Assembly: GCA_035295125.1 (NCBI GenBank)
Contig: DATGJP010000016.1
Span: forward strand, 31,997 to 95,996
Reading direction: 5' to 3'
Source: JAICMB01 sp035295125
GTDB lineage: Bacteria > Acidobacteriota > Terriglobia > Bryobacterales > Bryobacteraceae
DNA: 64,000 nucleotides
Position 1 is the first letter of the stretch, and every line of letters starts with the position of its first letter. Under the pieces are notes generated by a model. It was given only the letters and a program-made list of their open reading frames with translations, was not told the DNA's origin and made no database searches. The position numbers were made by a program, and so were the translations under genes. Shown here piece after piece: positions 24,328-33,463 of the stretch.

Positions 24328-26790
24328 TTACTCATACCGCAGCGCCTCAATCGGATCGACGCGCGTGGCCCGCCGGGCGGGAAGCCACGTGGCGAGCAGT
24401 GCGGCGCCCGCCAGCAGCACCGAAACGCCTGCGAACGTTACCGGATCGGCGGGTTTGACGCCGAAGAGCAGCGACGCCATAACGCGCGTTATGGCCAGTG
24501 CACCCGCTAAGCCAACGGCAATCCCTGCAAGCACCAGTGTCATCCCTTGCCTCAGGATCATCCGCACCACGTCTCCTGCCACCGCGCCCAGTGCCATGCG
24601 AATGCCGATCTCCTGGGTGTACTGGCTCACCGAATACGACATTACGCCGTAGATTCCAAGGGCCGCGAGCAGCACCGCCAAGGCCGCGAACGCTGCAAGC
24701 AACTGCATATTGAAACGCTGCGGCGCGACGGAACGGTCGACCACCGCTACCATATCGCGGATGGCGTATAACGGCAGTTCCGCATCCAGGCTGTTCACCG
24801 CTTGGCGAATGCTCGAGGTGACGGCAGATGGCTCGCCAGCCGTTCGAACCGCCAGCAACATCGTGCGGCCATTCGCTTCGATAGATGTTTTCGGCATCTG
24901 TGGATACGGGAGATAGGCCATCGGTTCCGCAGTCGCGGAAAGCGCCTCTTGCTTCACATCCGCGACAATACCGACGATTGCGAGCCACGGCCGCTCGTTG
25001 TCGTCTTCCGTGCCCCACTTGAAACGCTTGCCAAGGGCATCCTGGCCGGGCCAGTATGCACGCGCCATGGCCTCGTTCACGACGGCTACGGGCAGAGTCT
25101 TCTCGCGATCGGCTGCGGTGAAGAAGCGTCCCTTTTTCAGATCGATTCCGAGCGTCCGCTGATACCCCGCGGTAACGGCGTGAAACCCGGCTTGCTTAAA
25201 CGCCTTCCTGCTTGCCGCATCACCTTCGGGCGTGACGGTGATGTTCCAGGCTGCGCGAAGCGGCAAGCCTGTGGATAAGGAGGCGTCCTGGACGCCCGGT
25301 AGCGCTCCAACACGCCGCAGAAGCTCATCCTGAAAGGACTTGATCGACGAATCCGTCGGGTATTTTGCGATCGGCAGCGTCAGCGCTGCAGAGAAAACGT
25401 GCTTCGGACGAAAACCCTTCGCCACGCCCCTGAGATTCAGGAAGCTTCTGAGAAGCAATCCGGCGCCGGCCAGCAGCATCAGCGCCAGCGCAACCTCGGC
25501 CACCACCAGCGCATTGCGCACGGCGTTGCGCCGCAATCCCGCCGAGGCGCCGCGGCTACCTTCCCGTAGAGCGTGGCCTAAGTCGGTTTTCGAAGCCTGT
25601 AACGCGGGGACAATGCCGAAAAGGACCCCGGTAACGATCGAAACCACGAACGTGAACGAAAGCACCTGCCAATCCAACTGAGCCTGAGCCAGCCGGGGGA
25701 CGGTCGCAGGACCAAACCGGATGAGCACCTCCGTTGTCCAAGCCGCAATCAACACGCCCAGCGCGCCGCCCGTCAGCGCGAGCACAAGGCTTTCGGTCAG
25801 TAGCTGTCGCAGGACGCGCCACCGGGCCGCCCCAATCGCGGTCCGAATCGCGATCTCGCGGCGTCGGCCGGCCGCCTTCGCGAGCAGCAGGTTGGCGACA
25901 TTGGCACAGCCGATCAGCAGCACGAACCCCACGGCTGCCAGTATTACGAATAGCGATGTCCGGACATCTCCCGTGGTCGCTTCCTGCAGAGCCTGGGCGG
26001 ACGCGGTCAATGACATCGGGCCTTGGTATTCCGGGGGGTAACTGAGCGTGATCCGGTGAGCAACGTCCTTCAGATCGGCCGCAACTTGAGCCGCTGGAGC
26101 GCTCTCCCGGACACGGCCCAACATGAACACGTTGAAGTTGTCGCCGCGGTCATCGAGTTGCGCCTTCGTTAGCGCGAGCGGCGTCCAAAATTCCGACGGC
26201 GCAAAACCCATGAAGCCTGATGGCGGGAATTCGAACCCTTTCGGCATCACGCCGATGATGTTATAGGCCGCGCCGTCCAACTGAGCTGTTTTGCCGACGA
26301 TTTCTGGAGCGCCTCCGAAGCGGTTCTTCCACGTTCCATAGCTCAGGACGATCTCGCGATTGCGCCCCGGCTGGTCTTCGTCCGGCGTGAACGTCCTTCC
26401 GAATACTGGAGAAGCTCCCAGGGCGCTAAACAGGTTCGCGCTCACGCGAAATCCGTTAATGCGTTCGGGTGTTCCTGGGCCGGTAAGGTTGAAGTTGCCG
26501 CCGCTAAAGCCGGCGACCGCCTGCAACGTCCGGTTTTGGTCGCGATAGTCGATATAGTCCGGCGCCGATGCGGCAAGTTTGCCAACCTGCGGCGACTTGA
26601 CCAGGTGCTGCCAGATCAGCACCAACTGCTCTGGATGATCGTACGCCAGCGGCCGCAAGAGAACGGCATTCACGACGCTAAAGATCGCCGTGTTCGCGCC
26701 GATTCCCAGCGCCAGGGCAAGTACGGCCACCGCCGTGAAGCCAGGGTTCTTCACCAACACGCGAATCGCGTGTCGAATGTCATTGATCAT
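24328..26790 (-). CDS. MacB-like ABC permease (acidobacterial orphan type, first copy)
   Basis: 820 residues. Start MINDIRHAIRVLVKNPGFTAV is the typical beginning of the family, followed by GIGANTAIFSVVNAVLLRPL. A large outer MacB-like domain is followed by three membrane segments (about 280-430), a second outer domain and a final FtsX-like block with YGVMSYSVSQYTQEIGIRMALGA. The two FtsX halves make it an internally duplicated permease. It has no ATPase domain; the ATPase encoded at the operon end is the likely partner. Substrate unknown, often peptides, antibiotics or lipoproteins in related systems. Confidence 0.92.
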   Translation of the reverse strand: MINDIRHAIRVLVKNPGFTAVAVLALALGIGANTAIFSVVNAVLLRPLAYDHPEQLVLIWQHLVKSPQVGKLAASAPDYIDYRDQNRTLQAVAGFSGGNFNLTGPGTPERINGFRVSANLFSALGASPVFGRTFTPDEDQPGRNREIVLSYGTWKNRFGGAPEIVGKTAQLDGAAYNIIGVMPKGFEFPPSGFMGFAPSEFWTPLALTKAQLDDRGDNFNVFMLGRVRESAPAAQVAADLKDVAHRITLSYPPEYQGPMSLTASAQALQEATTGDVRTSLFVILAAVGFVLLIGCANVANLLLAKAAGRRREIAIRTAIGAARWRVLRQLLTESLVLALTGGALGVLIAAWTTEVLIRFGPATVPRLAQAQLDWQVLSFTFVVSIVTGVLFGIVPALQASKTDLGHALREGSRGASAGLRRNAVRNALVVAEVALALMLLAGAGLLLRSFLNLRGVAKGFRPKHVFSAALTLPIAKYPTDSSIKSFQDELLRRVGALPGVQDASLSTGLPLRAAWNITVTPEGDAASRKAFKQAGFHAVTAGYQRTLGIDLKKGRFFTAADREKTLPVAVVNEAMARAYWPGQDALGKRFKWGTEDDNERPWLAIVGIVADVKQEALSATAEPMAYLPYPQMPKTSIEANGRTMLLAVRTAGEPSAVTSSIRQAVNSLDAELPLYAIRDMVAVVDRSVAPQRFNMQLLAAFAALAVLLAALGIYGVMSYSVSQYTQEIGIRMALGAVAGDVVRMILRQGMTLVLAGIAVGLAGALAITRVMASLLFGVKPADPVTFAGVSVLLAGAALLATWLPARRATRVDPIEALRYE

Positions 26791-26813
26791 GCTGTTCGAT
26801 CCAATCGGCGCGA

Positions 26814-27596
26814 CTAAACCGTTGGAGCGTCAATCTGCCTCAAATGGATCGCGCCGTTCACCGTGCTGACCTTAAGCTGCGGGCCGCCCTTCCCAATTGT
26901 GGCGTGGAACCAGCCGCGCTTAGCCGGACCATGAAGTGCAATCGGAAGGTCCGAATCGATGCGCCCGCCTGAGGTTGTGGCGTGGACATTGGCATTGATC
27001 CCGGGCTGCAACTCGAGTTCGACATTGCCGTTCACGGTGGAAAAAGTCCTCGAATCGCGCCATACTGCGCCGGTAAGGATCGCATGAATCGATCCGTTGA
27101 TCGCGCTCGCCGATGCCATGCCTGCCGTGCTGATGTCGATCTTACCCGTCACGGTGTGCGCCTCAACATCCGCCGAGAGGTGTTCCGCCCCCACCGATCC
27201 TTCTACAGTCCAAGCCGAGAAACGGACACCCGGCGGCACGCGAACGATAAAATCGACGTTAATGTCGCTGTTCTCATTGCCGCTTCGCCCCGTTGAGCCA
27301 GGTTGGCAGGCGTTCCCCCCTCCGGGCGTCGGATAAACCGCGCAAACCGTAACGCCGCTGCCGTTCTCGATAACCGCGATCTCCACGTCGGAAGGATCGG
27401 AGCGTGAGCTGCTGCGGGACGCCACGACCTCCGCTTCCGGGCCGCGGGCGGGTTCCGCGATGATCGTGCCCTTTACGCCTTTAACCTCGAGCAATTGTCC
27501 GGGCACCAGGCTGCCCGACCAGTGAAAATCGTTCCGGTCGGTCGCGCTTAGCGCGCCCAGGGATAAGAGAAGCAAAAGCAGCGTTCTATACATCAT
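26814..27596 (-). CDS. DUF4097-type secreted beta-repeat protein
   Basis: 260 residues from ATG 27596 (a second ATG follows immediately at 27593 and has better spacing to AGAGGTG). A signal peptide (MMYRTLLLLLLSLGALSA) precedes a beta-helix-like body in which short strands repeat: TVEGSVGAEHL, TVTGKIDIST, AINGSIHAIL, TVNGNVELEL, TVNGAIHLR. This is the pattern of DUF4097 proteins, exported or surface-located and of unknown function. It lies between two permease genes with gaps of 11 and 23 nt, so it probably belongs to the transport module. Confidence 0.85.
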   Translation of the reverse strand: MMYRTLLLLLLSLGALSATDRNDFHWSGSLVPGQLLEVKGVKGTIIAEPARGPEAEVVASRSSSRSDPSDVEIAVIENGSGVTVCAVYPTPGGGNACQPGSTGRSGNENSDINVDFIVRVPPGVRFSAWTVEGSVGAEHLSADVEAHTVTGKIDISTAGMASASAINGSIHAILTGAVWRDSRTFSTVNGNVELELQPGINANVHATTSGGRIDSDLPIALHGPAKRGWFHATIGKGGPQLKVSTVNGAIHLRQIDAPTV

Positions 27597-27607
27597 CACC
27601 TCTGGCC

Positions 27608-30019
27608 TCACTCGTAACGTAGCGCCATGATCGGATCTACCGTGGCCGCGCGGCGCGCCGGAATATAGCTGGCGGCGGCAGAAACAGCGCATAGAAGAAC
27701 CGGCAAAAGAATGAACGTTGCCGGATCGGTCGGGCTCACTCCGAACAACAGCGTCTGCAGATACCGCGTCAGAAGCCAGGCTCCCGCCAAACCTCCCGCG
27801 ACACCCAATAATGCGATCGTCAGCCCTTGCCTTACCACCAACCTGACGACCTGGTTGCGCTCAGCTCCGAGCGCCATTCGAATTCCAATTTCATGAGTCC
27901 GTTGTGCCACCGAATATGCCATCACACCGAAGACACCGATGGAGGCCAGCAGCAAAGCAAGCAGCGCGAACCCGCCCACGAGGGTCGACTGAAACCGCGG
28001 ACGCTGGATCGACTCCGCTACCAGGACATCCAGCGGCCGGATATCCGCGACCGCCTGTTGGGGATCGAACGCGTGGATCTCACTTTGTACCGTCCTGGCG
28101 ATGCTGAGCGGATCAACCGCTGTGCGAATCACGAGGTTCGCGAAGCCGTTCGGCTCCTGGGCGTATGTAAAGTAAACGGTCGGATAGGAGGCTCGATCCA
28201 GGCCCTCATGCTTCACATCGCCAACCACTCCGACGATCTCGTACGGTGTCTTCCTGCCCCATTGGACGAATAAGTGCCGCCCTATGGGGTTCTCATTCGG
28301 AAAGAACTGCTTCGCAAACGATTCCGTGATGATCGTGACCTGCGGCTTCCCGGCCACGTCATCATCCGTGAAGGCTCGCCCTCGCATAACCGGAATGCCC
28401 ATGGCGGCGAAGTACCCCGGCGTAATTGTTAACACGCCGGTGCCTGGCTCCTGGCCGGGCGCTGGAATCGGCAGGCCATCAATGCGAAAGCCGGTTTTCG
28501 CAAAACCATTGCCGAGCGGAATAAAATGGACCGATCCGGCGCTCACCACGCCCGGAATGCGTTGCACGCGCCGCAGGATTTCGGCGAGTCCCGGCGCGAT
28601 CTGGTCGTCCTCCGCATAGCGTGGTGTGTTGAGCGTCATGTGCATCGTAAGCACATTCTCAGGTTGAAAACCAGGCGGCACGCTGGCCAGCCGCAGGAAG
28701 CTCTTTGTCAACAGCCCCGCGCCAATCAACAAAGTGAGCGCGATGGCCATCTCAGCAGCCGCAAGCACGGCTCGTAGCCGGTTCTTGCGGAGACTGCCAT
28801 GGACACCGCGCCCGCCTTCCTTCAAGGAATCGCTGAGATCCGGACGCGACGAACGCAGCGCCGGGAGCAAGCCGAATAGTAACGCTGTCCCGACGGAAAC
28901 AAGTAACGTGAAAGCCAGGACGTTCAAATCGATGCTCACCCCGTTCGCCCGGGCGACCGACATGTCTACGGGCAGCAGGTTCACCAGGCCGTCCTTGGCC
29001 CAGATGGCGACTGCGAGGCCGATGGCGCCTGCGAGCAAGCCGAGCATGCCGCTCTCGATCAAAAGCTGGCGCATGACACGGGCTCGCGTTGCTCCTAACG
29101 AAGTTCGAATGGCCATCTCGCGCTGCCGCCGGCTCGATCGCATCAACATCAGGTTTGCGACGTTTGCGCATGCGATCAGGAGGACCAATCCCACCGCTCC
29201 GAGCAGTACGAACAGGGGGGTACGCAACTCCCCGACAAACTGCTCGCGCATCGACAGTATTGTCACGCCCCATTTCGTATTGAATTGCGGGAACTCACGC
29301 TGCAGTTGTGCGCCGATGACATTCATATCCGCCTGGGCTTGATCCAGGCTCACGTCCGGCTTCAGCCTGGCTAGGCCGGTGAGAAATCGGCCTCGCCGTT
29401 GCGCAGCCCGCTTAATGGTATACAACTCCCAAAGCTCAGATTTCATCCCTGGGAAACGAAAATTTGCGGGCACCACCCCGACGATGGTCGCGTTTGTATG
29501 GCCAAGGGCTACTTGCTTCCCCACAATTCCGGGGTTCGCGCCAAAACGGCGTTTCCACAACGAATCGCTGATCAAGGCGACATCGAGGGCCCCGGGGGAA
29601 TCTTCCTCGGCCGTAAAATCGCGCCCCAACTCTGGTGATATTCCCAGAACTCCGAAGAAATCGCGCGTTACAAGAGCGCCTGGCACCTGCTCAGGTGTAC
29701 CCGGCCCGGTGATGTTGAGCGGCGTTTCAATGAATGCCGCCATCTTTTCAAACGAGCGATTGCGCGCTTGCCAATCCCCGAAATTCTGTGGATTGGCTAC
29801 GTTGGTCTTGTCGCCCTGCTCCCGATGTTCCCAAACCATGACGAGACGGTCAGCGTCAGGGAAGGGCAAAGGCTTCAGGAAGACAGCGTTTATGACACTA
29901 AATATGGCGGTGTTGGCCCCGATCCCGAGGACCAGCGCCAGGAGGGCGATCAGGCTGAACGCAGGATTGCCGAGCAGGACTCGGGCACCGTAGCGGATAT
30001 CCTTCCAGACCGTCTCCAT
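27608..30019 (-). CDS. MacB-like ABC permease (acidobacterial orphan type, second copy)
   Basis: 803 residues beginning METVWKDIRYGARVLLGNPAF. The layout matches the other permease: N-terminal segment with GIGANTAIFSVINAVFLKPL, a large outer domain, three membrane segments, a second outer domain and a closing FtsX-like block (FGVMAYSVAQRTHEIGIRMALGA). It is the first gene of the operon, directly after a -24/-12 promoter. Two diverged permeases in one operon could form a heterodimer driven by the single ATPase, or export different substrates. Confidence 0.92.
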   Translation of the reverse strand: METVWKDIRYGARVLLGNPAFSLIALLALVLGIGANTAIFSVINAVFLKPLPFPDADRLVMVWEHREQGDKTNVANPQNFGDWQARNRSFEKMAAFIETPLNITGPGTPEQVPGALVTRDFFGVLGISPELGRDFTAEEDSPGALDVALISDSLWKRRFGANPGIVGKQVALGHTNATIVGVVPANFRFPGMKSELWELYTIKRAAQRRGRFLTGLARLKPDVSLDQAQADMNVIGAQLQREFPQFNTKWGVTILSMREQFVGELRTPLFVLLGAVGLVLLIACANVANLMLMRSSRRQREMAIRTSLGATRARVMRQLLIESGMLGLLAGAIGLAVAIWAKDGLVNLLPVDMSVARANGVSIDLNVLAFTLLVSVGTALLFGLLPALRSSRPDLSDSLKEGGRGVHGSLRKNRLRAVLAAAEMAIALTLLIGAGLLTKSFLRLASVPPGFQPENVLTMHMTLNTPRYAEDDQIAPGLAEILRRVQRIPGVVSAGSVHFIPLGNGFAKTGFRIDGLPIPAPGQEPGTGVLTITPGYFAAMGIPVMRGRAFTDDDVAGKPQVTIITESFAKQFFPNENPIGRHLFVQWGRKTPYEIVGVVGDVKHEGLDRASYPTVYFTYAQEPNGFANLVIRTAVDPLSIARTVQSEIHAFDPQQAVADIRPLDVLVAESIQRPRFQSTLVGGFALLALLLASIGVFGVMAYSVAQRTHEIGIRMALGAERNQVVRLVVRQGLTIALLGVAGGLAGAWLLTRYLQTLLFGVSPTDPATFILLPVLLCAVSAAASYIPARRAATVDPIMALRYE

Positions 30020-30039
30020 AAAACAAGTGGTAGAGAGTC

Positions 30040-30055
30040 TGCAAATCCGGGTCCA
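30040..30055 (-). promoter_or_regulatory. Sigma-54 (-24/-12) promoter of the permease operon
   Basis: On the minus strand TGGACCCGGATTTGCA has the invariant GG (30054-30053) and GC (30042-30041) separated by exactly ten bases, and the TTTGCA end of the consensus. Transcription would begin near 30029, about 10 nt before the ATG of the first permease gene. The operon itself encodes an NtrC-family activator. Confidence 0.65.
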
Positions 30056-30108
30056 GCCGACAACATACGTTAAATCTGTGGGTTACGTGACTAAAGCGTG
30101 GCGGGGTG

Positions 30109-30144
30109 TGTCCGCTTTTGGGACAGTAGATCGTGAAAGCGGAC
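30109..30144. promoter_or_regulatory. Upstream dyads, probable NtrC-type activator site
   Basis: TGTCC (30109-30113) and GGACA (30121-30125) form one dyad. In addition GTCCGCTTT (30110-30118) is the exact reverse complement of AAAGCGGAC (30136-30144). The group lies about 80-115 bp upstream of the predicted start site, the usual distance for an enhancer-type upstream activating sequence. Confidence 0.55.
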
Positions 30145-30148
30145 GGGT

Positions 30149-30316
30149 TTAGTGCCTGTGCTTCACGCCCTTGATTTTGGGCTTCTTGTATTGGTACTTC
30201 GGGGCTTTGTACTTGTAATTGGGGTGTTTGCCGTGATTCTTCACCCCCGCGCTAGCGGCGGGCGTCATGAATACGAAAGCGAGAACAAAGACGACCAGGA
30301 ATCGAAGGTAGCGCAT
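30149..30316 (-). CDS. Tiny secreted lysine/tyrosine-rich basic protein
   Basis: 55 residues from ATG 30316, the codon that begins a signal peptide (MRYLRFLVVFVLAFVFMT, cut expected after ASA at 23). The 32-residue mature part has ten lysines, one arginine and four histidines, five tyrosine or proline punctuated steps such as YKYKAPKYQYKKPK, and no acidic residue. It could bind nucleic acid, polysaccharide, metal or cell wall, or be a cationic antimicrobial-like peptide; none is shown. It lies just upstream of the permease operon promoter on the same strand. Confidence 0.6.
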   Translation of the reverse strand: MRYLRFLVVFVLAFVFMTPAASAGVKNHGKHPNYKYKAPKYQYKKPKIKGVKHRH

Positions 30317-30412
30317 ATTTGATCTATCGTACGTTAGGGTCCTAGACAATAGAGTCACATAGTACTAAACGGCCCCCAGTAGGGCAGGTTAGCGACCTTG
30401 CGGCGGGAACTG

Positions 30413-31783
30413 TCAACCCGCTTCACGCACCGAGGCCACCTCTCGCGAATCGGGCAGAGGTTGGTCGACACCCAGGCGCACGTTGAATTGGAACACGCTC
30501 CCTTTGCCTATCTCGCTCTGCACCGACAGTTGTCCCGCCATCATCTGGACTAGTCGGGCCGAGATCGTGAGTCCCAAACCCATACCTCCATGGCTGCGCG
30601 TCATCGACCCATCAACCTGTAAGAACGGCTCCAGGATGATCGCCTGTTGATCGGGTGAAATGCCGATACCCGTGTCTTCGACCGTGAAGTGCAGGCGGAC
30701 GTGTGACGCGTCATCGCTCTCCTGCCGGACATCGACACAAACGCTACCCTTCTCCGTGAATTTCACCGCGTTGCCGACCAGGTTCATCAGAATCTGCCGC
30801 AAACGCCCCGCGTCCCCTACCACGCGCGCGGGCAGCCGGGCATCAACCGAATGGGTTAAAGCCAGGTTCTTCTGCCGCGCCAGGGGAGCGAAGGTCCTCA
30901 GTGTGTCTTCCAACAGCACGCGCGGATCGAAAGGCGCCATCTCCAGCACCAACCGATGGGAGTCGATCGTGGAGAAATCGAGAACATCGTCAAGCAACTG
31001 CATCAAAGCCCCTGCTGACCACCGAGCAGTCTGGAGCAGGTCGCGCTGTTCGCTGGTCAGATCCGTTTCCAGGGCTAGATCCGTCATGCCAATGACGCCG
31101 TTCATCGGCGTCCGTAATTCGTGACTCATGTTCGCAAGGAACACGCTCTTGGCACGGCTTGCAGCCTCCGCCATCGTCTTAGCGGATTCGAGCAGATGAT
31201 GATCGCGAAGCCCGTTCCAGTAACGGGTGTAAAGATGCCGCGCCTGGAGCAGCAGGAAGCCCATGAACACCGCCGTCATGACGGCCATCGCGTAACCCTG
31301 TTGTCCTCCCAGGGTAAGGTCAGCAGCAATGACTGGAACGAGCATCGGCGCAACGTGGCACACCAGTAGGAAATAGCGAGGCGTGAACGAAACCAGGGAC
31401 CCGGCGCCTAACCCGAGCGCACAGATAATGAAAAGAATGGCATTCCAATTGGAGTAGCCGATCCGCAGCAGCGCATATCCGGTCAGCAGTCCCCAAGCCG
31501 TTGCACTAATTAAAACCGTAGCGCCGAAGATTTGCGCCCAGCGGCGCGGATTTGCCGCGTAAAGCACTGGCTGCCGGATGATGATCGCCAGCCGTACGAC
31601 GGCGGCGACAATCACTGCAACGGAAAAAGCTGCCGCGGGAGACGGATGTTCGTGAAAAAAAGAACTCGTTACGATAAGGAATTGAACGATACCCAGGTTC
31701 GCCCAAACGCCTGGGATCGCCCGGCGGCCCAGGTCGAAGTCGGCTTCCGACAGTAATGCGGCGTGACAGACCTCTTCCGCCAT
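30413..31783 (-). CDS. Orphan sensor histidine kinase
   Basis: 456 residues from ATG 31783, which has AAGGGG upstream. Six or seven membrane segments fill the first 190 residues, with almost no outer loop, then the phosphoacceptor in MSHELRTPMNGVIGM and an ATPase domain with NLVGNAVKFTEKG, EDTGIGI and GMGLGLTIS. This is the catalytic core of hybrid kinases, but no receiver follows and no regulator gene is adjacent. Signal and partner are unknown. Confidence 0.9.
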   Translation of the reverse strand: MAEEVCHAALLSEADFDLGRRAIPGVWANLGIVQFLIVTSSFFHEHPSPAAAFSVAVIVAAVVRLAIIIRQPVLYAANPRRWAQIFGATVLISATAWGLLTGYALLRIGYSNWNAILFIICALGLGAGSLVSFTPRYFLLVCHVAPMLVPVIAADLTLGGQQGYAMAVMTAVFMGFLLLQARHLYTRYWNGLRDHHLLESAKTMAEAASRAKSVFLANMSHELRTPMNGVIGMTDLALETDLTSEQRDLLQTARWSAGALMQLLDDVLDFSTIDSHRLVLEMAPFDPRVLLEDTLRTFAPLARQKNLALTHSVDARLPARVVGDAGRLRQILMNLVGNAVKFTEKGSVCVDVRQESDDASHVRLHFTVEDTGIGISPDQQAIILEPFLQVDGSMTRSHGGMGLGLTISARLVQMMAGQLSVQSEIGKGSVFQFNVRLGVDQPLPDSREVASVREAG

Positions 31784-31981
31784 ACCCCTTCTATCGGGGT
31801 AAATTGTGGAAAACTTGAGAACTCCACTCCCGCATGGCTGCGTCTCCAGGAGCAGCCCGCGGCAATCGCCGCTTGCGGCCCTCACGGCGACAAGCAAGGC
31901 TCATTTGGCACTTAGAATCAGAAATTTACGAGATAAGTAGCCGTCTGCTTTCGCGTGGGTTCGGACGGTTGCCAACGACCC

Positions 31982-32965
31982 TTAGGCGGCGCTTTTTCGC
32001 GAGACAGCCTTCTGCGCCTTGGGTGCGCTGGCTGGCCCTTTCCGCCGCTCCTTTTCGTGTTCCTTGAAGCTCTTCGGCTGTGACTCCCACGCCTCCCACA
32101 AATGCTCCATACGTGTTCCGAAACGGTTCGGCTTTTCGGCATAAACACGCTCTGCCAGCGACACGGCGTTCTTGCGCAACTCGTCCTGATAGCGCTGAAT
32201 CAAGCCGCTAAGCAGATCAATCTCGCTCTTTTTGGCCGGAAACCGGCTTGAGATTTTCTCGAGCAGAACCGCCAGATTGTGATCGTCACCCAGCCACGTC
32301 TCCAATTCCTTCAAGCTGCTCTCATAGGCCGTCATAACGTCCGTCCAAAGCAACTCCAGAAGCCGGACGTGATACCAGTGGCATTTGACGCGTTTTCGGA
32401 GTTCGTGGAAGTTCTCCGCCTTGGGGTTCTTCTGGGCCGTCGCAAGCGCCGCGCGTCCCCGCCGGAAGTTCCGCTCCAGGCCCGGCGCAAGCGCTTCGAA
32501 ACCGTCCTCTTCGAGCGGCCATGATTTGACTCGACTTGCGGCCGCCCGCAAGGAACCCGCCGCGCGTTCCACTACCGCGCTCGAACGCTTCTCGGCTTCC
32601 TGCTTGCGCGCGACCAACACACGCCGGATGCTTGGCAGCTTACGCCGCCCCAATTCCGGCCGGAACTTGTCGAGCACGGTGTCGAACGTTTGAATCATGA
32701 CGGCAGCATCGCGCGTGCCAGAAAGCATCAACCCCAGGTTTCGTAGTCGCGTGTTCTCGCGTCCGAACGTCGCTCCTAACTCATCCCGCATCAGCCGCAG
32801 CACGGCCCGCACCTTCTTAATACTCTTGCGGGTTTCGTGGATTGCCTTGGAGCGGTCGATGCCGCCCTCCCCCCGTAAATTCGCCGCCGCCGACTCTAAC
32901 TCCTCGCGGGCAATCCTTTTGAGTTCGTCCGGAACGTGATGTCCGGATTTGAGATGATATGCCAT
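31982..32965 (-). CDS. CHAD-domain protein
   Basis: 327 residues. The helical CHAD domain has paired histidines and basic residues: AIHETRKSIKKVRAVLRLMR (about 41-60) and NFHELRKRVKCHWYH (about 200-214). These basic faces bind inorganic polyphosphate. The last 40 residues are lysine and alanine rich. The gene starts directly after the stop of a CYTH gene and follows ppk1, which supports a role in polyphosphate binding or granule association. Confidence 0.92.
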   Translation of the reverse strand: MAYHLKSGHHVPDELKRIAREELESAAANLRGEGGIDRSKAIHETRKSIKKVRAVLRLMRDELGATFGRENTRLRNLGLMLSGTRDAAVMIQTFDTVLDKFRPELGRRKLPSIRRVLVARKQEAEKRSSAVVERAAGSLRAAASRVKSWPLEEDGFEALAPGLERNFRRGRAALATAQKNPKAENFHELRKRVKCHWYHVRLLELLWTDVMTAYESSLKELETWLGDDHNLAVLLEKISSRFPAKKSEIDLLSGLIQRYQDELRKNAVSLAERVYAEKPNRFGTRMEHLWEAWESQPKSFKEHEKERRKGPASAPKAQKAVSRKSAA

Positions 32966-33445
32966 TCAATCTCTCCCGCTCCACCTCGTATAAGGTTCCT
33001 TAACCAGGGAGGCGTTGCTGTAGCGATAGTCGTGGGTCACTTCATCGCCGACCCAGGCCGGTAGGCGAACCTCCTGATCCACGCTATCGAGTTCTACCTC
33101 GGCAATGACGAGGCCGCGGTTCTCCTGGCCAAACTCGTCAATTTCCCATTTCAAACCGCCATCTCTCACGATATACCGGGTTTTCTCGATCAGGGGCCTG
33201 AGACACATCGTTTCCAGGATTTGCCGCGCATCTTCCACGGGTAGGGGATACTCGAACTCATCCCGGCCCGTTTGATCATGCCGCCCCTTAAGCGTCAGAA
33301 ATGCTCTTTTGCCCGCGAGCCTCACCCGAACGATGCGCTCAGCGACAACCGAGATGTAGCCCTGGACGTACGCCGTCTCGGATTCGGCAAACTGCCGCCA
33401 GGAATCGTCCTGGACCAGAAATTTGCGCTCGATTTCGCGTCCCAT
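32966..33445 (-). CDS. CYTH-domain protein, probable triphosphatase
   Basis: 159 residues beginning MGREIERKFLV, the ExExK metal and phosphate motif of the CYTH tunnel fold. Further basic and acidic strands follow (RIVRVRLAGKRAFLTLKG, IEKTRYIV, WEIDEFG, IAEVELDS). Single-domain CYTH proteins of this type hydrolyse inorganic triphosphate; adenylate cyclase activity is less likely. It is encoded 18 nt after ppk1 and touches the CHAD gene, whose domain is fused to CYTH in other bacteria. Confidence 0.9.
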   Translation of the reverse strand: MGREIERKFLVQDDSWRQFAESETAYVQGYISVVAERIVRVRLAGKRAFLTLKGRHDQTGRDEFEYPLPVEDARQILETMCLRPLIEKTRYIVRDGGLKWEIDEFGQENRGLVIAEVELDSVDQEVRLPAWVGDEVTHDYRYSNASLVKEPYTRWSGRD

Positions 33446-33463
33446 GGCGGCCGGCCAATGTAC

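Noticed and set aside
30413..31783. Pairing of the orphan kinase with the NtrC-type regulator
   Set aside because: The regulator has its own adjacent kinase, and this kinase is of the hybrid-type core and separated by the permease operon.
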